DNA of 64,000 nt from Aplysia californica (GCF_000002075.1 NW_004797311.1:1768636-1832635); one strand, 5' to 3'. Positions 32,937 through 44,137 are shown, numbered from the stretch's first letter. A program made the numbers and translations. Notes: a model not told the origin generated them from the letters alone.

Positions 32937-35900
32937 GTTCGGCTGTCAAAAATGCATTGGTATGCCCTTTAGCAGCAGTGCAACTGCATACGGTAGTGAT
33001 AGTAACAATTTTGTGCTGGTCACTTTTGGTCTTCTGCGATAATGTGGTCTACTATGTGTCCCACCTGACTGACCACAGTCCACCACAATATAATGCATTC
33101 TACTGTAAGGCCTGTGCAGGGTAATTACATTTTTGTACTGTTACTCCCGCACCCTGATGCACTACTTTCAAGAAATTGGAACTCCCACTCCCCTTTAGAC
33201 AAAATATGGCTAATGAGTCCCAAACCTCCAAGTGAAAATATTAAGAAATGTGGATTGCAGTAGATTAGAAAACTGTCAAGTGGAATAGTTATCAGACTGA
33301 TCTGGTGATAGACCATCAAGTAGATCAGACACATTGCAGTAGACAGGCACCGATACACCATTGTAATCAACCTTGATACCTAAGATTTATAATAAATAAC
33401 ATTGTGTCTTGCTTCTAGTAAATCCCGGTTATTCAGGTGCCCATTTTAGCTTTACGCCAGTCTTCAGTTTCTTCTGCTAAGCTCTTTCAAAGGTGATGAA
33501 GGATAGTATGAAAATAACATTACATTCACCTTGCGACTTGTCAATAAGAGTGACAAGTTGACACATGCCCAGATCTGGTCAGTTCTATTGGCTGTTCCAG
33601 TCCCAAAATGTTGTTTGTATTAGATTTTTATTTTTAATAAATACAGGTCAGGCGCATCAAATAAAAATCATCATTATATTATGATGAAACCTTTAAAACC
33701 ACAAATAACAAAATAGTAAATATAAAACCCTCAATTGTAGGAGGAAGATGGTGCATCTGGGATGAAACTGGTGAGTTATTTTTACTCCAGAAGCAGTATT
33801 ATTGTAAATCAAACTATGGTTTCATGCATGCAGTGTGGCTGTGCATGATATGATAGGTGTCAGATAAACGTAGAAACAACATTAACCAAGATCATTGCAT
33901 TTGTTCTGTTGATTTGTTTTCTCACTGTTCTCAAATCACTTTTTATACCTCTTCAATGCATGTTGTATCCTATGTTGACAATAATTTATATGACATGGCT
34001 ATGTCGCTGATGGTTAACAAAGGTCCTTCCCATCTATACTTAAAGCTATTATAAGAATAGTCTCAACTTTATTTTGCTATAGTGTACATTGGTAAATACA
34101 AAGAATTTTAGTGTTCACATTGAAGTGCAAATTGGTTAACAACTTATTAGGCCGTTTATGGATCTGTATATCTATGGTATTGACACTTACGGTAGTAAGA
34201 TTGTTTTAAGATGTATCCACGTTGTTGTCCATGCTATTTTCCTCAGGTTTATATGCACAACATCATCTCGATTTTTCTTCCTCCTGAGTGTTTGTGTGAT
34301 GACTGCTGTTTTCATTGACACATGGAAAAATAAAATATGGCCTGAAATCAGAGGTAAGTGGTATTCATTTTAACATTGTGTGCAACCCCCCCCCCCCCCC
34401 TGTTTTCTTTAGGGTTGTTAGTTGCAGCTGTGAATGATCAAGTGTGTGGGAAGTTATAGGATTATGACCATGCTCATCCTTATTCTCTCTCTTTCCCATT
34501 CTCACACATTATGGCATTCTTGCATACATAAACATAATAATACAATTCTGTTATTTGTTAAGACTATAAGAGATGCCTCTGTTGACCTCTTTGATATTGT
34601 GATCTCTTATTTCTTTGCATTACCTGTTCCATCTTTGCTCTGTATGACAATTTTGATGATTGTTTTCTTTTCTGCTGTCAGACTAGAAAAGGGGGCTCTC
34701 GTGGCCTAGAGGTTAAGGTGTTGGCCTCTCATTCAAATGTCCTGGGTTCGAATCCGGGTAGCGACCAAAACATTTTCTTCTCTAAATTTACCTCCTTTAA
34801 CCTCATTTCCTGCTCTCTAGCAATGTTCTGTCGTCTGCTTTCGTCTCCTCTTTCTGCCCCCCCCCACCCCTTCACCTCCTTTGCCCCTTCCTCTGGGCTC
34901 CTGATTCTTTTTGCAGCCTTTCTACTGCTACTCCTTCACTTCTTCTTACTGCTGTCTTTCAGCCACACCCCTGATCTTCTGGTAGGAAAAATCTACACCT
35001 AGCCTTCTCGGGCAAGGGCGAAAAATCTCGGAGGGCCCGTGTGCAAGTTGCGCACGTTAAAGATCCCTTGGTTGTCTAAAATCGATAAGAGGAGGCTTCG
35101 GCCGCCACCCGGGCAAAATTCAAAATTTCCTACCCACTGAAAATATTAGGTGTGTCCCGCGCGCTCATATGACTTAATGCAGTTGCGAGCGCCGTAAAAC
35201 ACTTTACAAAACAAAAAGCAAAAGACTAGAAGACCCATGTTTCTAATCATTGACTGTACTTTTATTTTTTAATTTTTCTGTTAGTCAAAAAGATGAGCTG
35301 AAAAAAAGGATTTACTTTGTCAGAACATGTTGATGATAAATTTTAATCATGGTTTCCATCTTCCTGGTCAACATTCTTTACTTCTTAATGGTGTCAATCT
35401 TCAGTCCAAAGTAATGATTATGCCGAATTTCATTATGTACAGTAATATAAAACTTTTAGAGAAAATGAAAATATTATGCTGCATGTTGATTTTTGTATTT
35501 TTCACCATTTCAGTACCACCAAAGGAACCAGAAGACAAAGATGGGTGAGTAATCAAAACAGGAAATGTACAGTTTTTTCATAAAATTAACACAAGTTTTC
35601 TCCTTTGTGTTCTCTGTCTGTTATTAAAAATTTTTCTGTCCTTAGTGTGGCAGTTGTCTTTCCGTTTTAAGAAAAAGTGGCAGTTAATTGGATCTCCTTC
35701 TTCAAATGGTGTAGCTATTTTTGTAATTTTTTGGTGGTTGGCTGGTGCTACAGTGTGGCTAATGTTATAAGTTCATTGAGTTCTCCTCTAATGTCTTGTT
35801 ATTTGTTAGTATTAGGCTTGAACTATTATGTGAACTGTGAATAGATTGGCAAGAGAGCAGTTTGGTAAAGCTCAGGCTCAAGCCTGTTGACTTCCTTCTA

Positions 35901-38900
35901 TGATCCATGTACCGCTTGTTACGTTTGGTAGTCTCATTCATTGATACTGTATCTGGCTAACACAATTTTAAACAAACCAATTTTGATGTTGACCTGTTGA
36001 GCCTGTGGCGCCCCCGCCTCCAAGTCCTTGTGTGTTAAAATGCACTGCTGTATGCTGAGGCATATGTTCAGTATGCAGAAGAGTGAAAATAGTCCTGCTC
36101 AGGAGTGCGCTTGGGTTCATCAGGTAGTTAGTCCAGGGATTTATGAGGCTTTCGATCAATTGTCCAATGCCATGAAGTTTACTATCTTTCATTCGCAGGT
36201 GGACACCAGTGCACCTACGTCTGCTCAGTGTACCTGAACTGAGTATTCACATCAGCCAGTTCTGGGATAATGTTGTCAAGACATTTCGATGGCTTAGAAG
36301 CTCCCGAGTGAGCCACCCACTTGTGGTAAGCGAGACAGGAATAACAGAATCTTGTTTATTATGATTTGATCCTATGTGCAGAACGAAAGAGAGTTAAAAA
36401 TTTGGATAATAAAAATAAAAAAGAGTGGATGGTGGTAAAGCTTTGGTTCTAATGTTGAGGTATCGGACCCAACCACGATCAATTGCAATAACCTTTAATT
36501 GGGATATGTTTTTGTTTTTTTAAAATAGCTTATGCCTCATATTCAGAGGGACTCTTCCCTCCCTCCCCCCCCCCCCCCCCCCCCCCCCCCTCCCCTCAAG
36601 ATCCATACATGCTGCAGAGTTTTCCTTGCCTGATTTTACCGTGTGTTGTTTGTGATTTTTTGACAACTTAAATCTTCACAAATAGTCGCTGCCTGGCTGT
36701 GTAAATTGTGAGATGGCTTGTTTCAGCTTTGTTGCCTTCTTAATTTGGTGAAGTTCTTAAAAGACAATAATGACAATCTGAGATATTCTGTTTTATGTAT
36801 GCCTGAAATATATTTGTTTATCAAACTTAAATGGAGTAATTCTTGGGGCCATGAGGGGGTAAATACAATAGCTTCCCTCAGGGAACAAGACTGGTACCTG
36901 AGCTGGTATGGAAAATTGGCATGTTTTGATATGAAAGATAAAGTGAAATTGTTGCGACAGCTGCATGACTTGACCCAACCGCATACTGGTTATTTTTAGC
37001 TAATGAGAATATATTTTGTATTCAACCATGGCTTCACAAGTGAAGAGAGTTTATTTGTTGCAGCGCTGGGTGTCTTTTCTCTATGAGTATTGTTGATCTA
37101 CTGTGTTCTTAAATGTTGCTTAAACTTTGAAAGACAGATCAGTGTATCATAGTATAAATGTCTAAAAGTGTTAGTAACATTTATAGCCCACTCTGTTGTG
37201 TCTATTTTCCAGTTCAAATGATATCTACTGTTCTGTACTCTCTCTCCTTCCCCCCTCCCCCCCCCTCCCCAGTTTTGCCTTGGAAATACTGCCTTCTTCA
37301 CACTGACTGCCATGGTTGGTTATTACATCTCAGGTTTCATGTTGGCTTACATCACCAGTAAGTAGGCCTATGTTGCTGAACTCACTCCGCCTGGAATTTT
37401 TTTTTCCACTGACTTGCCCATTACGTAAAAATTAATTTACTAAGGAACATCAATTACAATAGGGTATCTTATTCAAATCGACTCTGTTTCCATAGGCTTT
37501 CAACCAAGATATAAATATTTGATACCTCTGGAAAGGTAGTTAAATGAGCTATCACAATAAAGGGGTAGTATAGTGTTTTGTGTTATTGTGTAAGAGCAAT
37601 TATCCATTAAAGGGAGGTGACAATCTGTCTCTGTCTGTCTGTCTCGGCACTCCTATACAATTGCGGTCCCGTTTGTTTACATGATGGCCATTGTGGGAGT
37701 GAATCTTGATCTAGGTCTAGATATCTGGAGATCTCTAGGTTCTAGATAGCCAAGATAATCTATCTCTAGATATATAGATCTAGATCTAGATTAGATATAA
37801 TTTTAATTCAGTTTAGATCTAAATAAGAAACATGTAAAAATGACTACAGGGGCACTTAAGCCTAGAATCTAGTGTGATTTAGTTTTAGTGCAAACGGGAC
37901 CGCAATTGTACAGGAGTGCCTCTGTCTGTCTATCTCTCCCCCCACCCCCTCTCTCTCTCTCTCTCTCTCTCTGTTTATCTCTCTCTATTTCTCTCTCTCT
38001 GGGACAGCAATAGATCTACATTCCTTTCACTGCTTTAACAAAACACAAACTCAAACACCTGCTGTTGGGATTCATATGCGCTTTCTTTAACTCCAAAGCA
38101 AATGATTAAGTCTACGAATAAATAATTTCATTATAACGATGAAAAAAGAAGGGATGGCCGTGCCTGTAAACACAGACGGCTGCGGTCAGAAAGCACAGGC
38201 CGCGGTTGGTGTATACACTGGCCGCAGACAGAAAATGGGGATGAGCTAACATGCTATTTTGTGATGCACTGTAAGTCTCATAATGGCGCACAAATGTACC
38301 TAAGCCTCACTATTTCGTGCAAGGCTGCGCTTAAGCTAAATGCGTCTCCCCTTGGCCAGTTGGGAGCGTTGTATCGTCAATACTACCAACTTTGCAGAGT
38401 GTTTTAGGGTAAGTGGTCGCGCCAAATGTACATACTCTATATAGATGGGTTTTAATGTTTCACTATTTAGCGGATTTCAGCTACCTCCATTTCCTCTGCT
38501 AAACTTCCGCTACTCAGTAATGCGCCACCACTTTCTGTACATATTCAAGATTGTAAATATTTGGTAAGTGACTCTTTTGCTTTAAATTATCTTCCAAACC
38601 CTCTAAGTGGTATGAAATAACCTTACTTTGAAAAACTGATGGGTTTTATTTCAGCATTTTAGGTCTAAACAGTATAATAATATTGAGTGTCTCGCATCCG
38701 TAGCGATCACATGGGAAATTCCTCCTTTTTAAAAATTCTGAGTTTAGATCCATGATATAGGTCGATGGCCTACAGGAGTAGCATGTTAAGTTATGCGCAC
38801 ATTGGTAAATTAGTGGAATACTGTGATGTATATAAGATTATGTTTCATGAATAACCCAAACCAGAAAAGACCCAAACCAGAATAAAAACCACAAAACCTG

Positions 38901-41900
38901 AGCAATGGGAAACAGTAGATGAAAGCTGTAATGTTAAAAAACAACTTTCAAAATAATTTTCTTCTTAATGCCTCTGGATTAGGCTGCCTATGGTGTTCGC
39001 CTACTTATCCTAGTTTGATTTTGTTCAAGAGAGCCTTGAAATTTTGTCTTAGCCTGAAACAAAAGTGTTCCTCACATTTTATTCCCATTGTTCTTTTTGC
39101 TATGCCTGATATTACTCTGTAGGTGGTTGGCGGGTGCTCTGGTGTGGTTTGCTTCTTCTTTCCTATCAAACATCTATCGTCCTTATCTCCCCTTCTTCTT
39201 TTTTATGTTTGTTACTCTCTTGTAACACCTCTAATCTTCTGGCGCTCATATGACCTTATGCCATTGCAAGCGCCGCAAAACCTCTACTAATACTAATGAC
39301 GTTACTCTTTGTAGAAGGGCCCTTGAAAAATCAATTGTCAGTGACATGTTATGAATAATTTTTTTTTTTTTGAGGGGGGTTGTAGGTGGATGAAGAATGT
39401 TGCAATATTTTCATTCTGTGTGTTTTTTAAAAATTTCCTCAGTCATAAGCCTCATGTTGTGGCCTTCTGTTTTGTACCATTCGATGCTGAGAAAAGCTTA
39501 TGTGAAAATGGAACCGGGCTTCATGTGGTTAGACTATCACCTGAAGGCAAAGTGTCACACAGTAATAAGTAAGTGAGCTAAACAGTGGCTTTTGTTTGTC
39601 TCTACATTGAATGTTACCAGGAGTTAAATCTCTTCTGTCTGGCGTGTTGATAGTTTGGCATGAGCATAACTTTGAAATGCTTCAAAACTGCAGACTTGCA
39701 ATGATAAAGTGTTCAGTTGAAGATACAGGGGTGCTGGTGTGACTTTAATATTCTTTGTGTCCTTTACACAAATTTTTTCCTCACTTCACCCAGATGTGAA
39801 TGAGTACCCGTTCGTAGACAGTGAAAGATCTTGTAAGTGTTTTAGCACCTATAAAATGTCAGCTTACACTGTATGCTTCCCAGGAAGTTGAGATTTAAAA
39901 AAAATGCTATCAGGTCTGTTCGTGTAATAATATAGATTGTAAAGTACATAGAGCTTGCTATCGAGTAGGAATTTGCGCTGTACTAATGCTATCTATTATC
40001 TTTTATTATCATTTTGACAGGTAATTGTAAATATTGTTATGAGTATTGATAATGGTATAAGAATTCAATTTTTTTCCATTTTGTGTTGTCCCTAATTAAG
40101 CTAATGTGAAATTTAAAAATCAGACCTTTGAGTAAGAGAATTTGACCGTCCTCAGCACTGGGTGGTCGACTGAACCTGTCATCGGGTGGCGCTGCTGTCA
40201 GTGATGGGCCAAGAGTAGAAGTTGTGGATGAGGATGACTTTCTTCCGAAGGTTTGTTTTCCCTGAAAAAAGAATAAACTGTTTTTATCAAGCATACTTTT
40301 TTGGACTCAAGTGGGATACATAATTGTTGATGAAGTGGCAGAGGCACAAGAAAATGAAGTGCTAGAATGGCAACATTTTATGTAAAAAAATGAACTAAGT
40401 TAAGTGCTTTTTTATTGAAGTAAAAACATTTTATGAAAAGGGGGGCAAAACTTACTGTGCAATTCTTTTTTTTAACTTGGTGCTTGACTCCTGAAGTACC
40501 AGTATTCTGTTTCATATGCGTATGTGAATGAAACCAATTTAAATGTGTTAGCACATAGCTCTAATCTTTGGCGTGTTTGTCATAGTTTGGAAACTGCAAA
40601 TTAAAGGAGCTTGGACTTTTAAAGAATTGTGGCAGTTGCTAGAGTCCTTTCTTTTCTTTGATTGGAACAATGGCACTCAATATATACTTTGTATTAGAGG
40701 CTGTCTTAATAAGTCCTTTAAAAAATATTACAGCAAACTAGATTTTCAAATAGGCGACGTTCTGACTAGGCAAGCTGCCTAGACTATCATTGCTGGTACA
40801 GTACCAATCTAGCTTTTACCAGACTGGTTAGAATAATCTCTTACACTGTGTTATACATTTGCAATTCAGCACTCATTTCTGATTCTGACAGTAGAGTACT
40901 CTATTTCACCTTGATTTACAGAATGGGTAAAAACATTGGGGCTGCTCATTTCTTTTGCCACAGCAACAAAAAGCTACACTAACGGCTGCACCAATTTCTG
41001 TGAATACAGCTTATTGAGCCCATCTTATCCCACTGTGTAATCTTTGAGAGTGACATAAAGTCAACTAACCTGTAACTTACACCTAGAATATTTGACAAAA
41101 GACGCTTTCAAAATAACAAACGCTATAACATTGAAAAAATCAGCAGAGCCTGAAATTTAAAATTGATACTTATTTAGTTAAATTGTATATGTCAGGTATC
41201 GTTGTGAAATCAGACGCTCGTCAAAATAATGAATCGAAGAAATTGACATATTTCTGCCTGTTGGGCAATTTTTATCAAATTTTTCTTTTTGGGCTCAACA
41301 CTATTTATGTCTATTTAAAAACACATTCCTGCATGGATTTTACTTTTTTTTAAAATGCTGATCAAAGGCACAATAACTGTAAATTTGCAATTTCGAAGGA
41401 CACCACAACTTTGGAAGTCACCAAACTTTGGCGGCCATTTTGTTGCTAATTTTACCTCTGACACCAGGCAACCCCCGACTTCCTTGCAATTACAAATATT
41501 TTGACTTCTTTTTAAGATAAAAGAGTATTTTTTTCCGTCAAAATCAAGGCAAATGAACAGACTTTAAGATAATACTTGTAACTCCATATGCCCAAAAATT
41601 GATGAGCACCTGATTCTACTGTGTTGTGACACATCTTGTTAGAAAAATTCTAATTGCATGCGATTTTTTAATGTTGTTTTTTTTAATTGAGGAAAACATG
41701 CTTTATTTATGAATATCTGGCAAAAGATTTCTGTGTGCTGATTGCAAGTATGAAAGCAAATAAAGATCAGTGTAACATTCTTTTCTTTACTTTTTGTTTG
41801 TGCAGGGAGATCCAGATATTGTTGCAGCTCTCGCGAAGGCCATTACAGATAGTGAGGAAGAAGGACCTAACTCAGCTATTCCAACCCCGAGGATGTCAAA

Positions 41901-42887
41901 ACATCCTTCATTTAGCAATGGTGATGATGGTATGTAATCCTTAACCTCGCTTGAAGCTAGGACAAAAGTAGTTAGATAGGATTTAGTTCCATCTTGATCA
42001 TGTTATTGAGCATCATTGAGGAGTTAAATAATTAGTTGCTGTTTTTAAAGCATATATACCCTGTTTGTCAATCGAATAAAGTTGTCAGTGTCTTTAAAGC
42101 AAGAATATGTGTATTGTTTGAAGTGAGTTTGATTGAGTTTTTACAAAAAATGTCAAACTTAGAATTACTGGAAACTTTGGACTTTTGTTTTGAGTGGCAA
42201 AGTTAATCCGCATTGTGTTAATGCCTCTTTTTCAGGGTTTTGTTTCTTTTCTTTTATAAACTTCCTTTTTTGTGTGTTCTCACAGATCATCATGACCATG
42301 ACTTTGAGCTGGATCTTACGCAGATGCCGTCATTTGATGACCTTGACAATACAGATGATGAGTTGGAACTTCCTGCCACCCCAGAAACCCCTAATTCTCA
42401 CAGTAGTAGACTGAATTCACTTCAGTTTGCTGCCAAGCATTTCGCGGAGTCAGAGTCAGAGGATGAACACAACCTTTCTCCAGATGCAGATTTCTCTCAA
42501 GCAGACGTTATGGATGCAAGCAAAAGTATCGCAGCTGCTGCATCTGCTCAAGCCTCTGCTCAGGCCTTAACAGGGGCTCTTGTTGCCCGGACTATTTCGT
42601 CCATGATGGAGACCGCTTTACAAGGTATGGCCACTCTTGGACAAGGCCAGACAGCGTCTTCTTCCAGCATGATCCCCAGAACTGGTGCAAAAATCACATA
42701 CACTTGCTCTGAGGAAGGTGAAAGTATTGATTTCCAGAACCCACAGCCGACGATTGCTGAATCTGATGAAGACGATGATGAGAGTGAGATTGATGCAGCT
42801 TCACGGAGGGACCAAATTGCAGAAATTGAGAAAGATTTTGATTTTTTGGATGAGTTGGATCCAGAGTCACAAGATCATGGTGTTTGA
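28628..42887 (+). CDS. RETREG3: Reticulophagy regulator, RETREG/FAM134 family (9 coding exons)
   Basis: RETREG proteins sit in the endoplasmic reticulum membrane, bend it through a reticulon-homology domain, and bind LC3/GABARAP to send ER fragments to autophagy. Exons: 28628-28800, 34247-34353, 35514-35544, 36199-36325, 37273-37357, 39443-39568, 40156-40250, 41806-41929, 42286-42887; all GT-AG and in phase, 489 residues. [20 protein letters not shown] near the N-terminus matches the family. Membrane hairpins lie at about residues 45-83 and 146-188. [14 protein letters not shown] and RLLSVPEL are family signatures, as is AITDSE. The acidic C-terminal half ends in [13 protein letters not shown], whose F474-D-F-L477 fits the LC3-interacting motif. 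Overall it is closest to RETREG3; it could be the single invertebrate ancestor of RETREG1-3, so the symbol is tentative. Confidence 0.93.
29347..29468. repeat. Cluster of four copies of a 20-24-bp palindrome
   Basis: The unit ATTCGGACTCGAGTCCGAAT is its own reverse complement. It is perfect at 29347-29370 and 29414-29435, has a perfect 16-bp core at 29384-29399, and an imperfect copy begins near 29448. The A/T-rich spacers 'AACATTTTTTCAT' and 'ATGAAAAAAATGTT' are themselves reverse complements. It lies in RETREG intron 1, and related copies are at 30261-30304. Confidence 0.9.
30261..30304. repeat. Second cluster of the same palindrome
   Basis: A half unit GAGTCCGAATAAC, the spacer ATTTTTTCAT, and a full palindrome at 30283-30304. 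It repeats the left part of the 29347 cluster in the same orientation about 900 bp away, as if the two clusters bounded one element. Confidence 0.85.
31038..31633. mobile_element. TIR element with about 80-bp inverted ends, roughly 600 bp
   Basis: The left arm CTATTTCTCCGAACGTTCGC at 31038 and right arm ending GTTCGGAGAAATAG at 31633 are inverted copies over about 75-85 bases. Each arm contains the word TATTTCTCCGAAC twice. The interior holds CA-rich low-complexity sequence and no transposase. No clear target duplication was seen. It lies in RETREG intron 1. Confidence 0.6.
32542..32835 (-). repeat. tRNA-derived SINE, family E
   Basis: On the minus strand the head reads GGTGGCAGAGCGGTTAGAGT (A box, 32805-32824) and then GTTCGGGTTTGAGC (B box, 32773-32786), correctly ordered and spaced for a tRNA-derived pol III promoter. 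The body continues with CCATTCAGCAGTAATGGGTA and TAACTTCGAGTTGGGGAAAT. Only one copy was seen in the window. Confidence 0.75.
32895..32934. repeat. (TA)n microsatellite
   Basis: About 20 TA units in RETREG intron 1, just outside the SINE at 32542-32835. Confidence 0.95.
34247..34353 (+). CDS. RETREG3: RETREG exon 2
   Basis: Completes the split Trp and encodes [20 protein letters not shown] then [15 protein letters not shown]. It holds the second half of hairpin 1 and the signature KNKIWPEI. Donor GTAAGT. Confidence 0.95.
34691..35224 (+). repeat. tRNA-derived SINE, family B, copy 1
   Basis: In RETREG intron 2. The head GTGGCCTAGAGGTTAAGGTG then GGGTTCGAATCCGGG carries good A and B boxes, and the first 75 bases fold-match a tRNA. 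The body has a pyrimidine-rich stretch, then GGGCAAGGGCGAAAAATCTC, TTAAAGATCCCTTGGTTGTC and, at the 3' end, CTCATATGACTTAATGCAGT followed by GCCGTAAAAC. That last block is shared with family C. A second copy lies at 57080-57475. Confidence 0.8.
35514..35544 (+). CDS. RETREG3: RETREG exon 3 (31-nt microexon)
   Basis: Encodes [11 protein letters not shown] with split codons at both ends. It matches the position of the VPRP...DNE stretch that follows WPEIK in vertebrate RETREG proteins. Acceptor TTTCAG, donor GTGAGT. Confidence 0.9.
36199..36325 (+). CDS. RETREG3: RETREG exon 4
   Basis: Encodes [20 protein letters not shown] through [17 protein letters not shown] is the family signature in the loop between the two hairpins. 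Ends in phase 0. Confidence 0.94.
36558..36590. repeat. Poly(C) tract
   Basis: A C run of more than 25 bases, preceded by CCCTCC units, in RETREG intron 4. Other shorter C runs occur at 29937-29956, 34386-34400, 46132-46146, 56204-56270 and 61832-61842. Confidence 0.85.
37273..37357 (+). CDS. RETREG3: RETREG exon 5
   Basis: Encodes [20 protein letters not shown] and GFMLAYIT, the first half of hairpin 2, plus one base of a split Ile codon. Confidence 0.94.
37646..37920. mobile_element. MITE with 30-bp TIRs, 275 bp
   Basis: Left TIR 37646-37675 (GGCACTCCTATACAATTGCG...) and right TIR 37891-37920 match in inverse orientation at 29 of 30 positions. The interior is a run of TCTAGA/AGATCT-type hexamers. 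It sits inside a (TCTG)n tract, so the target duplication cannot be read. It lies in RETREG intron 5. Confidence 0.85.
39122..39297 (+). repeat. Short interspersed repeat, family C, copy 5 (well preserved)
   Basis: GGTGGTTGGCGGGTGCTCTG to CGCCGCAAAACCTCTACTAA, in full order and plus orientation, in RETREG intron 5. It is close to the copy at 2184-2364. Confidence 0.75.
39443..39568 (+). CDS. RETREG3: RETREG exon 6
   Basis: Completes Ile and encodes [20 protein letters not shown] through [11 protein letters not shown]: the end of hairpin 2 and the amphipathic stretch that follows it (compare WPLAVYHRLWDRAYVRLKP in human RETREG3). Donor GTAAGT. Confidence 0.94.
39753..40012 (+). repeat. SINE family A, headless copy
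   Basis: Starts at the TTTGTGTCCTTTACACAAAT block and runs to CTAATGCTATCTATTAT, in step with the body of 13494-13848 but without the tRNA head. It lies in RETREG intron 6. Confidence 0.75.
40156..40250 (+). CDS. RETREG3: RETREG exon 7
   Basis: Encodes [20 protein letters not shown] and [11 protein letters not shown] after a split Thr codon. Phase matches both neighbours. The minus-strand frame over the same bases is a shadow. Confidence 0.88.
41806..41929 (+). CDS. RETREG3: RETREG exon 8
   Basis: Encodes [20 protein letters not shown] through [15 protein letters not shown] is shared with human RETREG3. Donor GTATGT. Confidence 0.92.
42286..42887 (+). CDS. RETREG3: RETREG exon 9 (C-terminus)
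   Basis: 199 codons and TGA after a split Asp codon. Acidic and Ser-rich, with an Ala-rich stretch ([20 protein letters not shown]) and the LC3-binding-type KDFDFLDEL twelve residues before the end. The ATG at 42240 is intronic. Confidence 0.95.
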
Positions 42888-43540
42888 ATTTGTATATATT
42901 GCATTTGTACATATCAATTTTGATCCTTGTGGTCAAATATTTGGTGTGTAAAGATTTAAGATCTAAAGTTGTCCAGGCTTTTCAAGTTTATTCTTTTCCT
43001 CTCATGTAATGTGTAAGTGTGGATGAGCACACATTTGACTTGTGAATCAGAGCATTTGATATGTGAAACTACTCTGTAATTTTCTTGAAATCATGCTTTG
43101 CTCTTTTTGCATTTTTATTTCTTTTTTTTTTTTGTATGTGATTTATATTTACTCTCAGGTTTTTCAGATTCTGTAGATGGTGTACTGTTTGACATAAAAG
43201 GAAGGTGTTTGGCTCTCTATTCTTTGAAGGCTACCTTTTCCAGACACCTTGTTGAATGTTAAATGGGGACATGAAGAGTAGGACCACAACACTGCATTGC
43301 CTAGTAAATATATAAGTTGTGGATTGTGTTCCTGCAGAGATCTTGAAAATTTGAAACAGCATATTCTTCACCTTTTAAAGGATAAGGTTTTTGAGACATG
43401 GTGCTTTGATGAATCCTTCGTTACCTTTGCGATTCTACAGCAAATGGTTGTGAAGCTATTTTGACACCCTCTGTCCATAACACGTTTTTACCTTTTTATT
43501 TATAAAAAATAAACACAGTAACAGTTCATATTAAGTGTGT
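42888..43540 (+). other. RETREG 3' UTR with nearest poly(A) signal
   Basis: T-rich non-coding sequence after the stop. The first AATAAA hexamer is at 43508-43513, so a short 3' UTR of about 640 bases is possible. Later AATAAA words (44488, 47056, 49164) would allow longer ones. Confidence 0.55.
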
Positions 43541-44137
43541 TTATCAAAATGTCAAGGAGTTAGCCGTACTTAAATGTTCCACAATCAAAATGCAAGTAAG
43601 GCATTTGTGACCTGATTTGAGGATATAATGGTCATCATGTATACTGGAAGAGCTTGGTTTGAATCTCTTGTTACTGCTGGTTGTGATTTCACGTATATGA
43701 CAGTATTTTTACCGTTTGTGAGAAACTTGATTTCTTACAAGTCACTTCTGTCTCAAAATTTCTCAGCTCACAAACATAATGAGTGCAATCCTGTGAATCA
43801 TATCTTACGGTAAAAAGCTAAAATACTATATATAAGGAAATCAAAGTTTTGAATTGTGTGTAACCTTTCCTTTAAAGTGAGAGAGAAAGACAATAGATTT
43901 TAGCAGGGTGGTCTTTGGCACTGCTCCTGCTTGTAATGTTGATATACTGTCTCATTAAAGACCTCTTGGAAGACATCATTCTGGTTATTGCTTGGTCACT
44001 GAGGACACTGAGGTACTTCATTTATGTATACATGCAAGCATCTGTTTTTTGTGGATGCGGAAAGTACACATTCAAAAATACATATATACTATGGTCTCAG
44101 CAGCAGGGCACTCAGTATAAGAACCTGGTCCATTTAA

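Noticed and set aside
34691-34765. A possible tRNA gene
   Set aside because: A and B boxes are present, but the sequence continues into a SINE body and has a second dispersed copy at 57080-57475.
40037-40294. A minus-strand frame of 85 codons
   Set aside because: It is the shadow of RETREG exon 7, whose plus-strand phase fits both neighbours.
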